Assembly (NCBI GenBank): GCA_001783255.1
Contig: MFRB01000115.1
Location: forward strand, 1-27,465
Reading direction: 5' to 3'
DNA from: Candidatus Magasanikbacteria bacterium RIFOXYD12_FULL_33_17
GTDB taxonomy: Bacteria; Patescibacteriota; Patescibacteriia; Magasanikbacterales; UBA922
DNA: 27,465 nucleotides
Shown: piece after piece, positions 7,703 to 16,186 of the stretch
Layout: every line of letters starts with the position of its first letter
Position numbering within the stretch: the stretch's first letter is position 1
The notes under the pieces: generated by a model
Databases searched by the model: none
What the model was told of the DNA's origin: nothing
Seen by the model: only the letters and a program-made list of their open reading frames with translations
Position numbers and translations under genes: made by a program

Positions 7703-8914
7703 ATGTTTTTAGAGATTTTGAAAATGGCTGGTGAGGCGCTCTTTGCAAATAAAGTGCGTAGTTTTTTGTCGGTACTCGGTATTATCATTGGTGTTTCTAC
7801 TGTCATCGTTGTCGTAGGTATTGGTACTGGTGCACAAAAACAAATTGCTGACCAATACAAAAATCTTAGTGCTACGACTATTATGGTAATGAAACAAATG
7901 GGTCGAGATGCTGTATCATCTTCAAAATTAGCACCAGAAGATTCTAATCTTATTGCCCAAAATGTCGCTAATATAAAAGATACTACCATATTTATTTCTG
8001 GCAATACTACTGTAGCTTATGGCAAAGAATTTGCTTCTTTAAATGTTTTTGGTAATTACGTAAATTTTTTTGATATTGGTAATTTGGAATTAGCTTCAGG
8101 ACGTCTGATAAATGAAGAAGATATAAATGCTAAAACAAAAGTCACGGTATTAGGTTCGGGAGCTTTGGTTACTTTATTTGGAGAAAATTTTGAAGCTAGT
8201 CAAGCTATTGGACAATCTATTACAGTCAATAGTAAAAAAGTTGAAATAGTAGGCGTTCTCAAAGAAAATGGAGGAAGTGCTATGGGACGTATGTCTTATG
8301 ATGATTCTGTTTTTACTCCTTATAGTACTGCTGAGCAAACTTTTCTTGGGAAAACAGCTCAAATGATGATTGTAGTTTTGATGAATGATGTGGATAATTT
8401 GAAAACAGGCATGGAAGATATTACTGCATTACTTAGAATTCAACACAAGTTAAAAGCTAGTCAAGCTGATGATTTTCGTATTTTTGACCCTGGTTCTATT
8501 GTTGGAGCGGCACAAAGTTCGGCTGATACTATGTCTTTACTTTTGGTTTCTATTGCGACGATTGTGCTTATTGTGTCTGGTGTTGGTATTATGAACGTCA
8601 TGTTTGTGACTGTGGCTGAGAGAACAAAAGAAATTGGTATTGCCAAAGCTATCGGTGCGCAGAAACAAGATATTTTGACTCAATTTTTGGCTGAATCAGT
8701 TATTTTGTCAATTGGTGGGGGAATGATAGGGGCTTTGCTTGGTCAGATAATAATTCCTATATTAAATAAGTTTGAAGGTTGGTATGTTGTACCATCTTTT
8801 TCGGGAGTTGTGTTGGCTTTTACTTTTTCAGCAGCTGTTGGTTTGTTTTTTGGGTTTTATCCAGCGTTGAAGGCTAGTAAACTTGATCCAGTAGATGCGC
8901 TTAGAAGTGAGTAA
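7703..8914 (+). CDS. ABC transporter permease (FtsX/MacB type)
   Basis: A 403-residue permease subunit of a MacB-type exporter. The N-terminal helix (FLSVLGIIIGVSTVIVVVGIG) matches the MacB-family signature. A large extracytoplasmic MacB_PCD-like domain follows (about residues 45-270), then three C-terminal helices with the FtsX motif (SGVGIMNVMFVTVAERTKEIGIAKAIGA) and the usual ending PALKASKLDPVDALRSE. I prefer ATG 7703 over an upstream TTG at 7691 because the family begins with a short amphipathic stretch before ALFANKVRS. With the lipoprotein, the adaptor and the ATPase it forms a tripartite-like exporter, perhaps for peptides, lipids or toxic small molecules; the substrate is unknown. 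Confidence 0.92.
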   Translation: MFLEILKMAGEALFANKVRSFLSVLGIIIGVSTVIVVVGIGTGAQKQIADQYKNLSATTIMVMKQMGRDAVSSSKLAPEDSNLIAQNVANIKDTTIFISGNTTVAYGKEFASLNVFGNYVNFFDIGNLELASGRLINEEDINAKTKVTVLGSGALVTLFGENFEASQAIGQSITVNSKKVEIVGVLKENGGSAMGRMSYDDSVFTPYSTAEQTFLGKTAQMMIVVLMNDVDNLKTGMEDITALLRIQHKLKASQADDFRIFDPGSIVGAAQSSADTMSLLLVSIATIVLIVSGVGIMNVMFVTVAERTKEIGIAKAIGAQKQDILTQFLAESVILSIGGGMIGALLGQIIIPILNKFEGWYVVPSFSGVVLAFTFSAAVGLFFGFYPALKASKLDPVDALRSE

Positions 8915-8915
8915 T

Positions 8916-8950
8916 GTGGAAAGGGGAACGGTGGAAAGAGGAACGTGGAA
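8916..8950. repeat. 15-base tandem duplication
   Basis: gtggaaaggggaacg (8916-8930) is followed by gtggaaagaggaacg (8931-8945), one difference, and a partial third copy (gtggaa). It lies two bases behind the permease stop. Confidence 0.7.
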
Positions 8951-9036
8951 TGATGACTAAAAAAATTGTTATCTATACTTTTAAAAATAAATGGAGATTT
9001 TGTTTATAAATCATAATTAGTGACTAGTTCATAAAG

Positions 9037-9060
9037 ACGGTAAATATACACCGTTTTTTT
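9037..9060 (+). terminator. Intrinsic terminator of the exporter unit
   Basis: acggt (9037-9041) pairs with accgt (9050-9054) and is followed by seven Ts; flanking As extend the pairing. It separates the exporter from the next gene. Confidence 0.6.
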
Positions 9061-9087
9061 GTTTTCTTGGGCAAAATTGTGTATAAT
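9059..9087 (+). promoter_or_regulatory. Promoter for the 88-residue protein gene
   Basis: TTGTTT at 9059-9064, 17 bases, and a consensus TATAAT at 9082-9087. The ATG at 9118 would then have a leader of about 25 bases. This also argues against the longer frame that begins at 9067. Confidence 0.5.
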
Positions 9088-9117
9088 ATAAACATTACTA
9101 ATTTAACTTATAAATAT

Positions 9118-9384
9118 ATGGGAGACATGGAACAATACAAATCTCTAATTTCAGAAATTATTGCCAAACAAGCTGTAATTTTGGGACCAGACATTGCCAT
9201 ACTCAAAGCTCGTAATGTCAAAGCTTTAGAACTATCTGCTGATGGTCAAGTAACTTCAATCAGTGGCGACCCAGAAGCTGCTATACAAGCTCTTGTGGAC
9301 GAGTATGTCAATTTGTCAGGTTTGATTGTCAAAAATGCTCTTGGCTCAATTTTTGCTAAATATCCAGGTTTAAAGAAAGAATAA
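9118..9384 (+). CDS. Small hypothetical protein
   Basis: An 88-residue soluble protein of unknown function that starts MGDMEQYKSLISEIIAKQ. It has a helical first half, a beta-like middle (VKALELSADGQVTSISGDP) and a helical second half with LSGLIVKNALGSIFAKYPG. An alternative start at 9067 lies upstream of the consensus -10 box and is unlikely. It has its own promoter and lies 130 bases before the sensor-kinase unit, separated from it by a large palindrome. The compact alpha/beta pattern could suit a small signalling or scaffold domain, but I cannot name a family. Confidence 0.75.
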   Translation: MGDMEQYKSLISEIIAKQAVILGPDIAILKARNVKALELSADGQVTSISGDPEAAIQALVDEYVNLSGLIVKNALGSIFAKYPGLKKE

Positions 9385-9410
9385 TTCTTTATAAAAAACT
9401 ACTCTTAAAT

Positions 9411-9479
9411 GGATACGAAATACGAAAGGTACGAACATACGAAAATTTCGTACTTTCGTAAAGTTCGTATTTCGTATCC
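9411..9479. repeat. Large imperfect palindrome built from the word TACGAA
   Basis: A perfect 16-bp outer stem, GGATACGAAATACGAA (9411-9426) with TTCGTATTTCGTATCC (9464-9479). The inner 37 bases repeat the same word (four TACGAA-like units on the left, four inverted ones on the right), so most of the element can fold. There is no T run after it. Confidence 0.85.
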
Positions 9480-9514
9480 GATAGTATTATTAACCAAATA
9501 ACTTATTAACTAAT

Positions 9515-9838
9515 ATGTTAGAAATTATGAGAAATGTAATTTTGTTTGTAGGTTGGCCAATTTTGGTCGCAGGTAGTGTTTTTATTTTTATCAAAGGCAA
9601 AGGAGTTTATGGTATGGTCAAAGGTTCTTTGATCGGAAAAATTAGTAAAACTTTGGTTTATACAATGTTGATAGAAATGTATAGTTTGGGAATTGTCTCA
9701 ACTTTTTTCTTATATTGTAGTTTAAAGGCAGCTCTTTATGTAGTTATTCCAGTATTTGTTGTTTGGTTTATCAATTTTATTATGGCTGTCAAAGTTTTGA
9801 ATTACGCTACTAATGAAGCTAAAAAAATGGCTCAATAA
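9515..9838 (+). CDS. Small membrane protein next to histidine kinase
   Basis: A 107-residue protein with three or four predicted transmembrane helices (about residues 6-26, 46-66, 68-90) and a basic/Lys-rich C-terminus (NEAKKMAQ). No family is recognised. The ATG at 9515 is in an A/T context. It ends 6 bases before the histidine kinase gene, so the two proteins are probably made together. A membrane partner that senses or anchors for the kinase is a reasonable inference, not shown by sequence. Confidence 0.75.
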   Translation: MLEIMRNVILFVGWPILVAGSVFIFIKGKGVYGMVKGSLIGKISKTLVYTMLIEMYSLGIVSTFFLYCSLKAALYVVIPVFVVWFINFIMAVKVLNYATNEAKKMAQ

Positions 9839-9844
9839 TAAATT

Positions 9845-11608
9845 ATGGAATTTGTTTTAATTTTCTTTGTTTTGGTTTCTATCGTGGTTTTTGTACTCGG
9901 TATATTTTTTTATCGACGTAGTTTGAAATTGAAAAAAAAATTGGAAGAAGAACGAAAAAACATGCAAAGAAAAATGTATGAGCTGGCTATTTTGAAAGAA
10001 TTGGGTGAGCGTATTGGCTACTCTTTGAATGTTCAAAATATTATTGATATCATTACAGGCTCATTGCATCAGTTTATTGAATATCAAGTAGTATCGTACA
10101 TGCTTTTACAACCAGAAAAAGTTATTTTCAAAATTCATTTGGAAGAATCTGTTTCTAGAAAATTTATAAAAGATATAAAAACAAGAATGCTTAAGTCTCT
10201 TAGTGCTCTTTTGAACAAAGAATTTAGTGAAAGTCAAGTAGAAGAAGTTTTGACCGGAGCTGTCATTATTGATGAAATTGAATCTCCTGTGCAATCTTTT
10301 TTCAATATTCCGCTTGTTATTGGTGAAAAAGTAGTAGGTGTTTTGACAGTAGCTCATAGTAACCCTGGTCTTTACAAAGAAGAAGAAACTACAATTCTTT
10401 ACAAAATAACTAGACAAGCGTCTGAAGCTGTTACTCGACTACAAGATGTCATTAGTAATGAACAAAAGAAGTTGAGTGCTATGGTAGAAAGTATGTCTGA
10501 AGGTGTAGTAATGACAGACAATGATTATCGTATTCTTGTGGCTAATCCTGCCATGAAACAGATTTTGCATATTGAAAAAGAAGAAATAACAATTTTTGAT
10601 TTTATAGACAATTTGGAAGGTAAATTTGATATTCGTGGCAAACTTGAAGAAAGTGTAAAGTTGGACAAAATTTTGCCAGTAACAGAAGTTTTGTTGGATA
10701 ATAGATATTTCCATATTTTGGTTTCACCTGTAAAAGTAAATTCTGGTATCAACAAAGGTGATATCATTGGAGGTGTTGTTATTTTTTATGATATTAGTAA
10801 AGAAAAAGAATTAGAAAAAATGCGTGAGGATTTTACTTCCATGATGGTTCATGAATTACGTTCACCTTTGACAGGTATCAAAGGTATTTCAGAAGTAATG
10901 ATTTTGGAAAACAAAAAGAAAAAACGTGCCAAAAAAGATGCGGAGTATGCTACTGTATTGTTAGAAAGTTCTTCTCGTATGCTTGATCTGGTAAATGATT
11001 TGTTGGATGTTTCCAAGATTAGTGCTGGTAAATTTGAAATTCATAAAGAAGTTTTGCCAATAAAAGATTTTTTGAAAACAAACGTGGAAATACTCAGTAC
11101 TTTGGCCAAAGAAAATAAAATTGATTTGAAAGTATCTATTGCCAAAAATGTTCCTGAGAAAGTATTTTTAGACAAAAATAGAATAGGACAATCTTTGATA
11201 AATCTTTTATCCAATGCTATAAAATTTACCAAAGAAGGTGGTAGTGTTACAGTACAAGTGATGTCACATAATAAAGGTGAGAGTATTGTCAAAGAAGGTC
11301 AAGAAAATAATTTTTCTTGGTTTATTGACAAAGACAAAGAAGAATTTACTAATTTGTCTAGTTCTCTTTTTATAGCTGTTACTGATAGTGCCTTTGGTAT
11401 TGCTGAGGATGATATTAAAAATTTATTTAATAAATTCAAACAACTAGAAGCTTCTGTTCGTAGTGAACACAAAGGTACTGGTTTGGGTCTTTCTATTGTC
11501 AAAGGTATCGTAGAAGCTCATGATGGTATTGTCGGTGTTTTTTCCAAAGAGGGTAGTGGTAGTACTTTTTACTTTGCAATTCCTTTTGAAACTAACGTAA
11601 TTAGCTAA
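9845..11608 (+). CDS. Sensor histidine kinase (TM-GAF-PAS-HisKA-HATPase)
   Basis: A 587-residue membrane kinase. One N-terminal helix (residues 4-24) is followed by a short coiled coil, a GAF-like domain (about 50-197), a PAS domain (about 207-320) and HisKA with phospho-acceptor H336 in MMVHELRSPL. The ATPase domain has the N box LINLLSNAIKFTKEGG and the G2 box GTGLGLSIVKG. The G1 box reads D514-SAFGI instead of the usual D-x-G-x-G-I, so the first glycine is Ala and activity may be altered. It has no large external sensor loop, so the signal is probably cytosolic (GAF/PAS) or comes from the small membrane protein before it. The receiver gene follows after 26 bases. Confidence 0.93.
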   Translation: MEFVLIFFVLVSIVVFVLGIFFYRRSLKLKKKLEEERKNMQRKMYELAILKELGERIGYSLNVQNIIDIITGSLHQFIEYQVVSYMLLQPEKVIFKIHLEESVSRKFIKDIKTRMLKSLSALLNKEFSESQVEEVLTGAVIIDEIESPVQSFFNIPLVIGEKVVGVLTVAHSNPGLYKEEETTILYKITRQASEAVTRLQDVISNEQKKLSAMVESMSEGVVMTDNDYRILVANPAMKQILHIEKEEITIFDFIDNLEGKFDIRGKLEESVKLDKILPVTEVLLDNRYFHILVSPVKVNSGINKGDIIGGVVIFYDISKEKELEKMREDFTSMMVHELRSPLTGIKGISEVMILENKKKKRAKKDAEYATVLLESSSRMLDLVNDLLDVSKISAGKFEIHKEVLPIKDFLKTNVEILSTLAKENKIDLKVSIAKNVPEKVFLDKNRIGQSLINLLSNAIKFTKEGGSVTVQVMSHNKGESIVKEGQENNFSWFIDKDKEEFTNLSSSLFIAVTDSAFGIAEDDIKNLFNKFKQLEASVRSEHKGTGLGLSIVKGIVEAHDGIVGVFSKEGSGSTFYFAIPFETNVIS

Positions 11609-11634
11609 ATATATATATATTAAACATAAAAAAT

Positions 11635-12012
11635 ATGGTAAAAAAAATTCTTATAGTGGAGGATGAAAAATTAGAGTTGATGGCTTTGGTCGCTAGGTTC
11701 AAAATGGAAAATTTTAAAGTTTTTGAAGCTTCCGATGGTGAAGAGGGTTTGAAAATAGCTTTGGATGAACATCCTGATTTTATTTTATCAGATATTATGA
11801 TGCCAAAAGTAACAGGTATTGAGATGATTACCCAGATTCGTCAGAGTGGTGAGTGGGGTAAGGCCGTACCTATTTTGATGTTGACAGGAGTTGTGGAAGC
11901 CGAGAGTATTTCAAAAATTGTGGAGCAAGGGGTTCACGATTATATCATCAAAGGTGCTATGAATATGGATGATGTGGTAAAAAAAGTAAATGACAAGTTA
12001 TCAGGCAAATAA
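11635..12012 (+). CDS. Stand-alone response regulator receiver
   Basis: A 125-residue single REC domain without an output domain, like CheY or PilH. The acidic pair is E10-D11 (VEDEK), the phospho-acceptor is D53 (LSDIMMP), the switch Thr is T84 (MLTG), and the conserved Lys is K106 (YIIKGA). The Pro that usually follows this Lys is Gly here. It would receive phosphate from the kinase encoded directly upstream and act through protein contacts; no DNA-binding domain is present and no target gene is evident. The transcript ends at the terminator 20 bases behind it. Confidence 0.93.
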   Translation: MVKKILIVEDEKLELMALVARFKMENFKVFEASDGEEGLKIALDEHPDFILSDIMMPKVTGIEMITQIRQSGEWGKAVPILMLTGVVEAESISKIVEQGVHDYIIKGAMNMDDVVKKVNDKLSGK

Positions 12013-12031
12013 ATACTTGTTTTTTGTTCTA

Positions 12032-12061
12032 AAAAAGAGTCTAATTTTAGACTTTTTTTAT
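12032..12061 (+). terminator. Intrinsic terminator of the sensor unit
   Basis: agtcta (12038-12043) pairs with tagact (12048-12053); the stem is lengthened by one G-T and five A-T pairs and ends in a T run. Confidence 0.8.
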
Positions 12062-12090
12062 TTGATTTTTTTTGTTTTTTTTGCTATACT
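12062..12090 (+). promoter_or_regulatory. Promoter of the 7TM/ATP-grasp unit
   Basis: TTGATT at 12062-12067, a 17-base spacer and TATACT at 12085-12090. It begins at the last base of the previous terminator, so terminator and promoter are packed back to back. The leader would be about 65 bases. Confidence 0.6.
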
Positions 12091-12163
12091 TTGGCTTAAG
12101 ATATTGGATGTATTTTAGTATCTTACATTATTTATACATCATTAGTATAAAATTTTATAATAT

Positions 12164-13693
12164 ATGATAAAAAAAATTAGTTTATTTTTTGCAATAGTAT
12201 TTTCTTTTCTTGTGCCTTCTTTTGTTTTTGCCAGTGTTGAGGAAGTCTCTAGTAATGTTGTAGCTTATTCTCCGGTGATTTTTTCAGAAAATTATGTTCA
12301 AGTAGGCAAAAAAATAATTTTTGATTCTAGTAAATCAGTATTGCCAGAGAACATTGTTAGTAAAACAGTCTATTGGAAATTTGGTGATGAAAAAAGTGAA
12401 TATGGTGATGAAGTTGTTCATGATTATTCAAAAACTGGAACTTATAATGTAGAATTAGTAATTTCTTATATTGATAATTCTGGTATTAGACAAAATTTAG
12501 CGACAAATAAAGATGTCTTTGTATATGATACTAGAGCTATAATGATAGTTGATGAAAGAAGTCAGACTGAGATTGATTTGATAGTCGATCAAGCAAAAAG
12601 CCAAGGTGTAGCTTTAGATATTTTGTCACCTAATATCAAAGAAGAAAGTTTTTTATCAGAAGAGTCTATTGTAAAACTTATTAGCGAACGTAGTCAATAT
12701 GTAAAAAATTCTGATATAGTTTTGTTTCATACTAAGTCATTACGTTCTTTACAAGCTTTTACACAATATTTTCAGTCTTTAAATAATGAAGATAAAGAAT
12801 TAATAAAAAATAAATTTTTTGTAGTTCTTACTGAAGGTAATATTGATGTTGTAACTCATGGTGTTTATCAAAATTATAAAATTATAAATCCTAAATATAT
12901 TCTTTTGACTAGACCCGAAGCTTTGGGACCTGTCTTGAGTATCAAAAAAATAGAGGATATTGAAACTTCTTTGTTTGGTCGTAGTATTGAATTTAGACAT
13001 GTTGACAATAATAGTAGCAAAAATTATTGGTATGTTTTATCTACTTTGGTAAATTATTTTATTGAAAGGGGTGTCCCTTCTGATAGTGTTTATCTTATTT
13101 TAATAATACCTTTTTTATCTTTTATTATTATATTTTTTAGAAATGTTGTTGGTATTAATACTTTTGGATTGTTTACTCCAATCATTGTTACTATTGCTTT
13201 TTATATTTTAGGGTTACCTTTGGGATTGATGACATTTTTCTTGGCAGTTACTGTTAGTCAATTTATCAAATATTTTTCAGACAAAATAGAAATATTACAT
13301 TTGTCAAAAGTTGCTTTGAATTTATCTTTTATTTCTATTTCTTTTTTGTTTTTGATAGCCTTAATTTTGAAGTTTAATTTAGCTTTATCTCTTACTGGTG
13401 CAATTTTCCCAATGCTTGTTATGACAACTTTGTCAGAAAAGTTTATGGAAGCCAAATCTGAAACAGGAATGAAGTCTGCTGTTTTAGGTGTTCTCGAGAC
13501 TTTGTTGGTAGTGATGGTGTTATATTATTTTATGATTTGGTCTTTCTTTGATAACTTACTTATCTCTTGGCCAGAGATAGTAATTTTTCCTATCCTGCTT
13601 ACTTTGCTACTTGGTAAATTTACAGGTTTACGTATTAGTGAATATATTAGATTTAGAAGTCTCTTTTTAAGTCATATAGGTGAAGAAGAATAA
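12164..13693 (+). CDS. Secreted PKD-domain protein with C-terminal 7TM domain
   Basis: A 509-residue membrane protein. It has a signal peptide (to about residue 24), then a PKD-like Ig domain (about 45-125) with the typical W-K-F-G-D and H-x-Y-x-x-x-G-T-Y-x-V motifs. A soluble alpha/beta domain of about 160 residues follows, and then a seven-helix domain (about 305-495). The helix part begins LILIIPFLSFIIIFFRNVVGINTFGLFTP, which I recall as the 7TM domain found behind inactive transglutaminase domains (7TM_transglut) and encoded next to RimK-like ATP-grasp ligases. The transglutaminase-like part is not visible here; a PKD domain and an unassigned domain take its place. The stop is 2 bases before the ATP-grasp gene, so the two almost certainly act together. 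Confidence 0.82.
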   Translation: MIKKISLFFAIVFSFLVPSFVFASVEEVSSNVVAYSPVIFSENYVQVGKKIIFDSSKSVLPENIVSKTVYWKFGDEKSEYGDEVVHDYSKTGTYNVELVISYIDNSGIRQNLATNKDVFVYDTRAIMIVDERSQTEIDLIVDQAKSQGVALDILSPNIKEESFLSEESIVKLISERSQYVKNSDIVLFHTKSLRSLQAFTQYFQSLNNEDKELIKNKFFVVLTEGNIDVVTHGVYQNYKIINPKYILLTRPEALGPVLSIKKIEDIETSLFGRSIEFRHVDNNSSKNYWYVLSTLVNYFIERGVPSDSVYLILIIPFLSFIIIFFRNVVGINTFGLFTPIIVTIAFYILGLPLGLMTFFLAVTVSQFIKYFSDKIEILHLSKVALNLSFISISFLFLIALILKFNLALSLTGAIFPMLVMTTLSEKFMEAKSETGMKSAVLGVLETLLVVMVLYYFMIWSFFDNLLISWPEIVIFPILLTLLLGKFTGLRISEYIRFRSLFLSHIGEEE

Positions 13694-13695
13694 TT

Positions 13696-16044
13696 ATGAA
13701 ATTTTTTGAAAGAGCAAATGCTATTTTGGGAATGAACGCTCGTAATTTGCATTACGTCGGTCGTTATAATACCAAACAAAGCAAAAAATTTGCTGACGAC
13801 AAAATTTATACCAAAAATTATTTGATGACTCGTGGTATGGGTGTTGCAAAAATTTATAATACTATCAAAAGGCATAAAGAATTATCAGATATCAATCCAA
13901 AAAGTTTACCACAAAGTTTTGTAATCAAGCCAAATCATGGTTTTGGTGGAGAGGGGATCATTGTTATAAAAGAGCATAAGAATTTGATTTTCAAAGATGT
14001 TACAGGAGTTGTTTATGGTTGGCATGATTTGTATTTGCATATGATCTCTATATTGGATGGTAAATATGCTATTTCTGGTTTATCTGATCAAGTGATTTTG
14101 GAAGAAATGCTTTTGCCACATAAAGATTTATTATCTTTTACCGAAGTTGGTTTGCCAGATATTCGTGTTATTGTTTTCAATTATGTACCTGTCATGGCGA
14201 TGTTACGTTTACCAACTTTTGAATCTAGAGGAAAAGCAAATTTGCATCTTGGTGGTGTTGGTGTGGGTATAAATATTTCCAATGGTAAAGCAAATTTTGC
14301 AGTTCATCACGACAAATTTGTAAGAAAGTTGCCAAATGGAGAAAAAGTGAAAAGTATTCAATTGCCTATGTGGGATGAAATTTTGACTACAGCGGCCAAG
14401 GCTCAACAAGCTAGTCAGGTAAAATTTTTGGCTGTTGATTTGGTTTTGACAAAAACAGGTATAAAAATTTTGGAATTAAATGCTCGGGCTGGTTTGGGTA
14501 TCCAAATTGCCAATCAAATTCCTTTGAAGCATCGTCTGGAAAAAGTAGAAGATTTGAAAGTTTCAAGTCCTGAAAAAGGTGTAGAAGTTAGTAAAGCTCT
14601 TTTTAGTGCTTTACCAAAAAAGATAGAAAAGAAAACAAAGACAAAGACTGAGAAAAAAATAATTGGTCTTTTTGAAGAAATAAATATTTTGAATACACCA
14701 AATACTTCTGTTTTGACAAAAATAGATCCTCATAGTGATGTTGTTTTGTTTGATGAATCTTTGCCAGGTATTGATAAACTAAAACGTTATTCAGATGTAT
14801 TATTGAGAGGTGAGCGTGTACGTTTTCCTTTCAAAAAAACAGATTTATCATCTAGCCTTTACAAAGTAATAATTGGTGGCAAGACTTTGAATAATTTTTT
14901 GATTGATGTAAATCTTAAAGAAGAAACTGACAAAAGATTGCCTGCCAGTATGACTATTAGTGAAAAAATTATCAAAAATATTGATAAAAAGTTATCAATT
15001 ATTGATAAACAATTAAAAATGTTGTCACACATAAAGCCTTTGAATCTTACAGAAGAAAAGGAAAAATTTATGGCTAGCAAAGATTTTTCTCCTAATTTTA
15101 TTTATAAAAAACCGGATATCAATTTCACAGCTTTTTTGCGTGATATAAGCTCTTTGCCAAAAAATATTAATCATTCTCTTTATCCTTTGTTTATCAAAAA
15201 AATAAACGAAATTATTTCCAAAATACAATTTTTGGATTCTGTTGGAACTAGTGATTATAGTGAATCTGCTCAAGAATTATATGGTAATGTGGATGATGAA
15301 CTTTTTGAAAAAGCTAAACAATATATAAAGGATAATCCTATTAAAGAAGATACTAGTAAAATTTTGGCTTCTAAATCAATTATCAAACATTTTGAATACT
15401 TTTTAGACAAAAGTAGATTGGTTGGCTGGAAAGTAAAAGTTTCAGAGATTGCAAAAACTATATCTGTTGATCCTTACAAAAAAGTTATTTATATAAACAA
15501 AAAATCAAGACGTAGTACCAACAAACTAAAAGCTCTTTTGGTGCATGAGATTGGTACACATGTTTATCGTTATGCCAATGGTGCTTTGCAAGATTACAAA
15601 ATATTCAAAAGAGGTACTGCCAATTATCTGGAAACAGAAGAAGGTTTGGCTATCTATAATCAAAAAAAGATATGTTTAAATATGGGGATGAAAGATGTTT
15701 GGCCAGCTTATTTAGTGATTGCCATTTATCATGCTCAGACCATGTCTTTTGTTGATTTGTTTCATTTTTTAAAAAAAGAGTATGGTCTAAAAAATCAAAA
15801 AGCTTGGGACGCTTGTTTGCGTGCCAAACGTGGTATGTCTGATACTTCTTTGCCAGGTGGATCTACTAGAGATGCTATTTATTTACGTGGTTATTTCAAA
15901 GTTTCTGATTATTTGTCAGAAGATACTGAACAACGTCTAAAGGATTTGTATGTTGGCAAAATAAATGTTTCAGATATTAAATATTTGGAATATTTAGATA
16001 AGCCAAAGGTAAAATATTTTAATTTTGGTGATTTTGATTTTTAA
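13696..16044 (+). CDS. ATP-grasp (RimK-like) ligase fused to DUF1704/MATCAP-type metallopeptidase
   Basis: A 782-residue cytosolic fusion. Residues 1-300 are an ATP-grasp ligase: a glycine-rich loop at 78-90 (KPNHGFGGEGI) and the Mg-binding end ELNARAGLGIQ at about 260-270. It resembles alpha-L-glutamate ligase-like and sugar-transfer-associated ATP-grasp proteins. After a Lys-rich linker the C-terminal half is of the DUF1704 (QEGLA) type. H617-E-I-G-T-H622 gives the HExxxH zinc site, and T-E-E-G-L-A at 647-652 supplies the third ligand, as in the eukaryotic MATCAP tyrosine carboxypeptidases. One polypeptide would thus hold a peptide-bond-forming and a peptide-bond-cleaving activity. It is coupled to the PKD/7TM gene. 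The substrate is unknown; a peptide tag or cell-surface peptide is possible. Confidence 0.85.
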   Translation: MKFFERANAILGMNARNLHYVGRYNTKQSKKFADDKIYTKNYLMTRGMGVAKIYNTIKRHKELSDINPKSLPQSFVIKPNHGFGGEGIIVIKEHKNLIFKDVTGVVYGWHDLYLHMISILDGKYAISGLSDQVILEEMLLPHKDLLSFTEVGLPDIRVIVFNYVPVMAMLRLPTFESRGKANLHLGGVGVGINISNGKANFAVHHDKFVRKLPNGEKVKSIQLPMWDEILTTAAKAQQASQVKFLAVDLVLTKTGIKILELNARAGLGIQIANQIPLKHRLEKVEDLKVSSPEKGVEVSKALFSALPKKIEKKTKTKTEKKIIGLFEEINILNTPNTSVLTKIDPHSDVVLFDESLPGIDKLKRYSDVLLRGERVRFPFKKTDLSSSLYKVIIGGKTLNNFLIDVNLKEETDKRLPASMTISEKIIKNIDKKLSIIDKQLKMLSHIKPLNLTEEKEKFMASKDFSPNFIYKKPDINFTAFLRDISSLPKNINHSLYPLFIKKINEIISKIQFLDSVGTSDYSESAQELYGNVDDELFEKAKQYIKDNPIKEDTSKILASKSIIKHFEYFLDKSRLVGWKVKVSEIAKTISVDPYKKVIYINKKSRRSTNKLKALLVHEIGTHVYRYANGALQDYKIFKRGTANYLETEEGLAIYNQKKICLNMGMKDVWPAYLVIAIYHAQTMSFVDLFHFLKKEYGLKNQKAWDACLRAKRGMSDTSLPGGSTRDAIYLRGYFKVSDYLSEDTEQRLKDLYVGKINVSDIKYLEYLDKPKVKYFNFGDFDF

Positions 16045-16129
16045 AATGAGACGCAGATTAACACAGGAATTTTGTGAGTGAAAGAAAATTTTGATAATTT
16101 TGTTGTATTTATTTTTGTTCTAGTTTTTT

Positions 16130-16158
16130 TTGTACTTTGTAACATTATATGTTATAAT
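16130..16158 (+). promoter_or_regulatory. Promoter of the glycosyltransferase gene
   Basis: TTGTAC at 16130-16135, a 17-base spacer and consensus TATAAT at 16153-16158. Its -10 box shares three bases with the left arm of the terminator hairpin below. Transcription would start near 16165, inside the hairpin loop. Confidence 0.55.
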
Positions 16159-16186
16159 TATCTCGATTAAAGAGATAATTTTTTTT
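16156..16186 (+). terminator. Terminator abutting the start codon of the glycosyltransferase gene
   Basis: AATTATCTC (16156-16164) pairs perfectly with GAGATAATT (16172-16180) and is followed by T6 directly in front of ATG 16187. Read-through RNA from upstream would form it; RNA started at the overlapping promoter would not. Confidence 0.75.
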
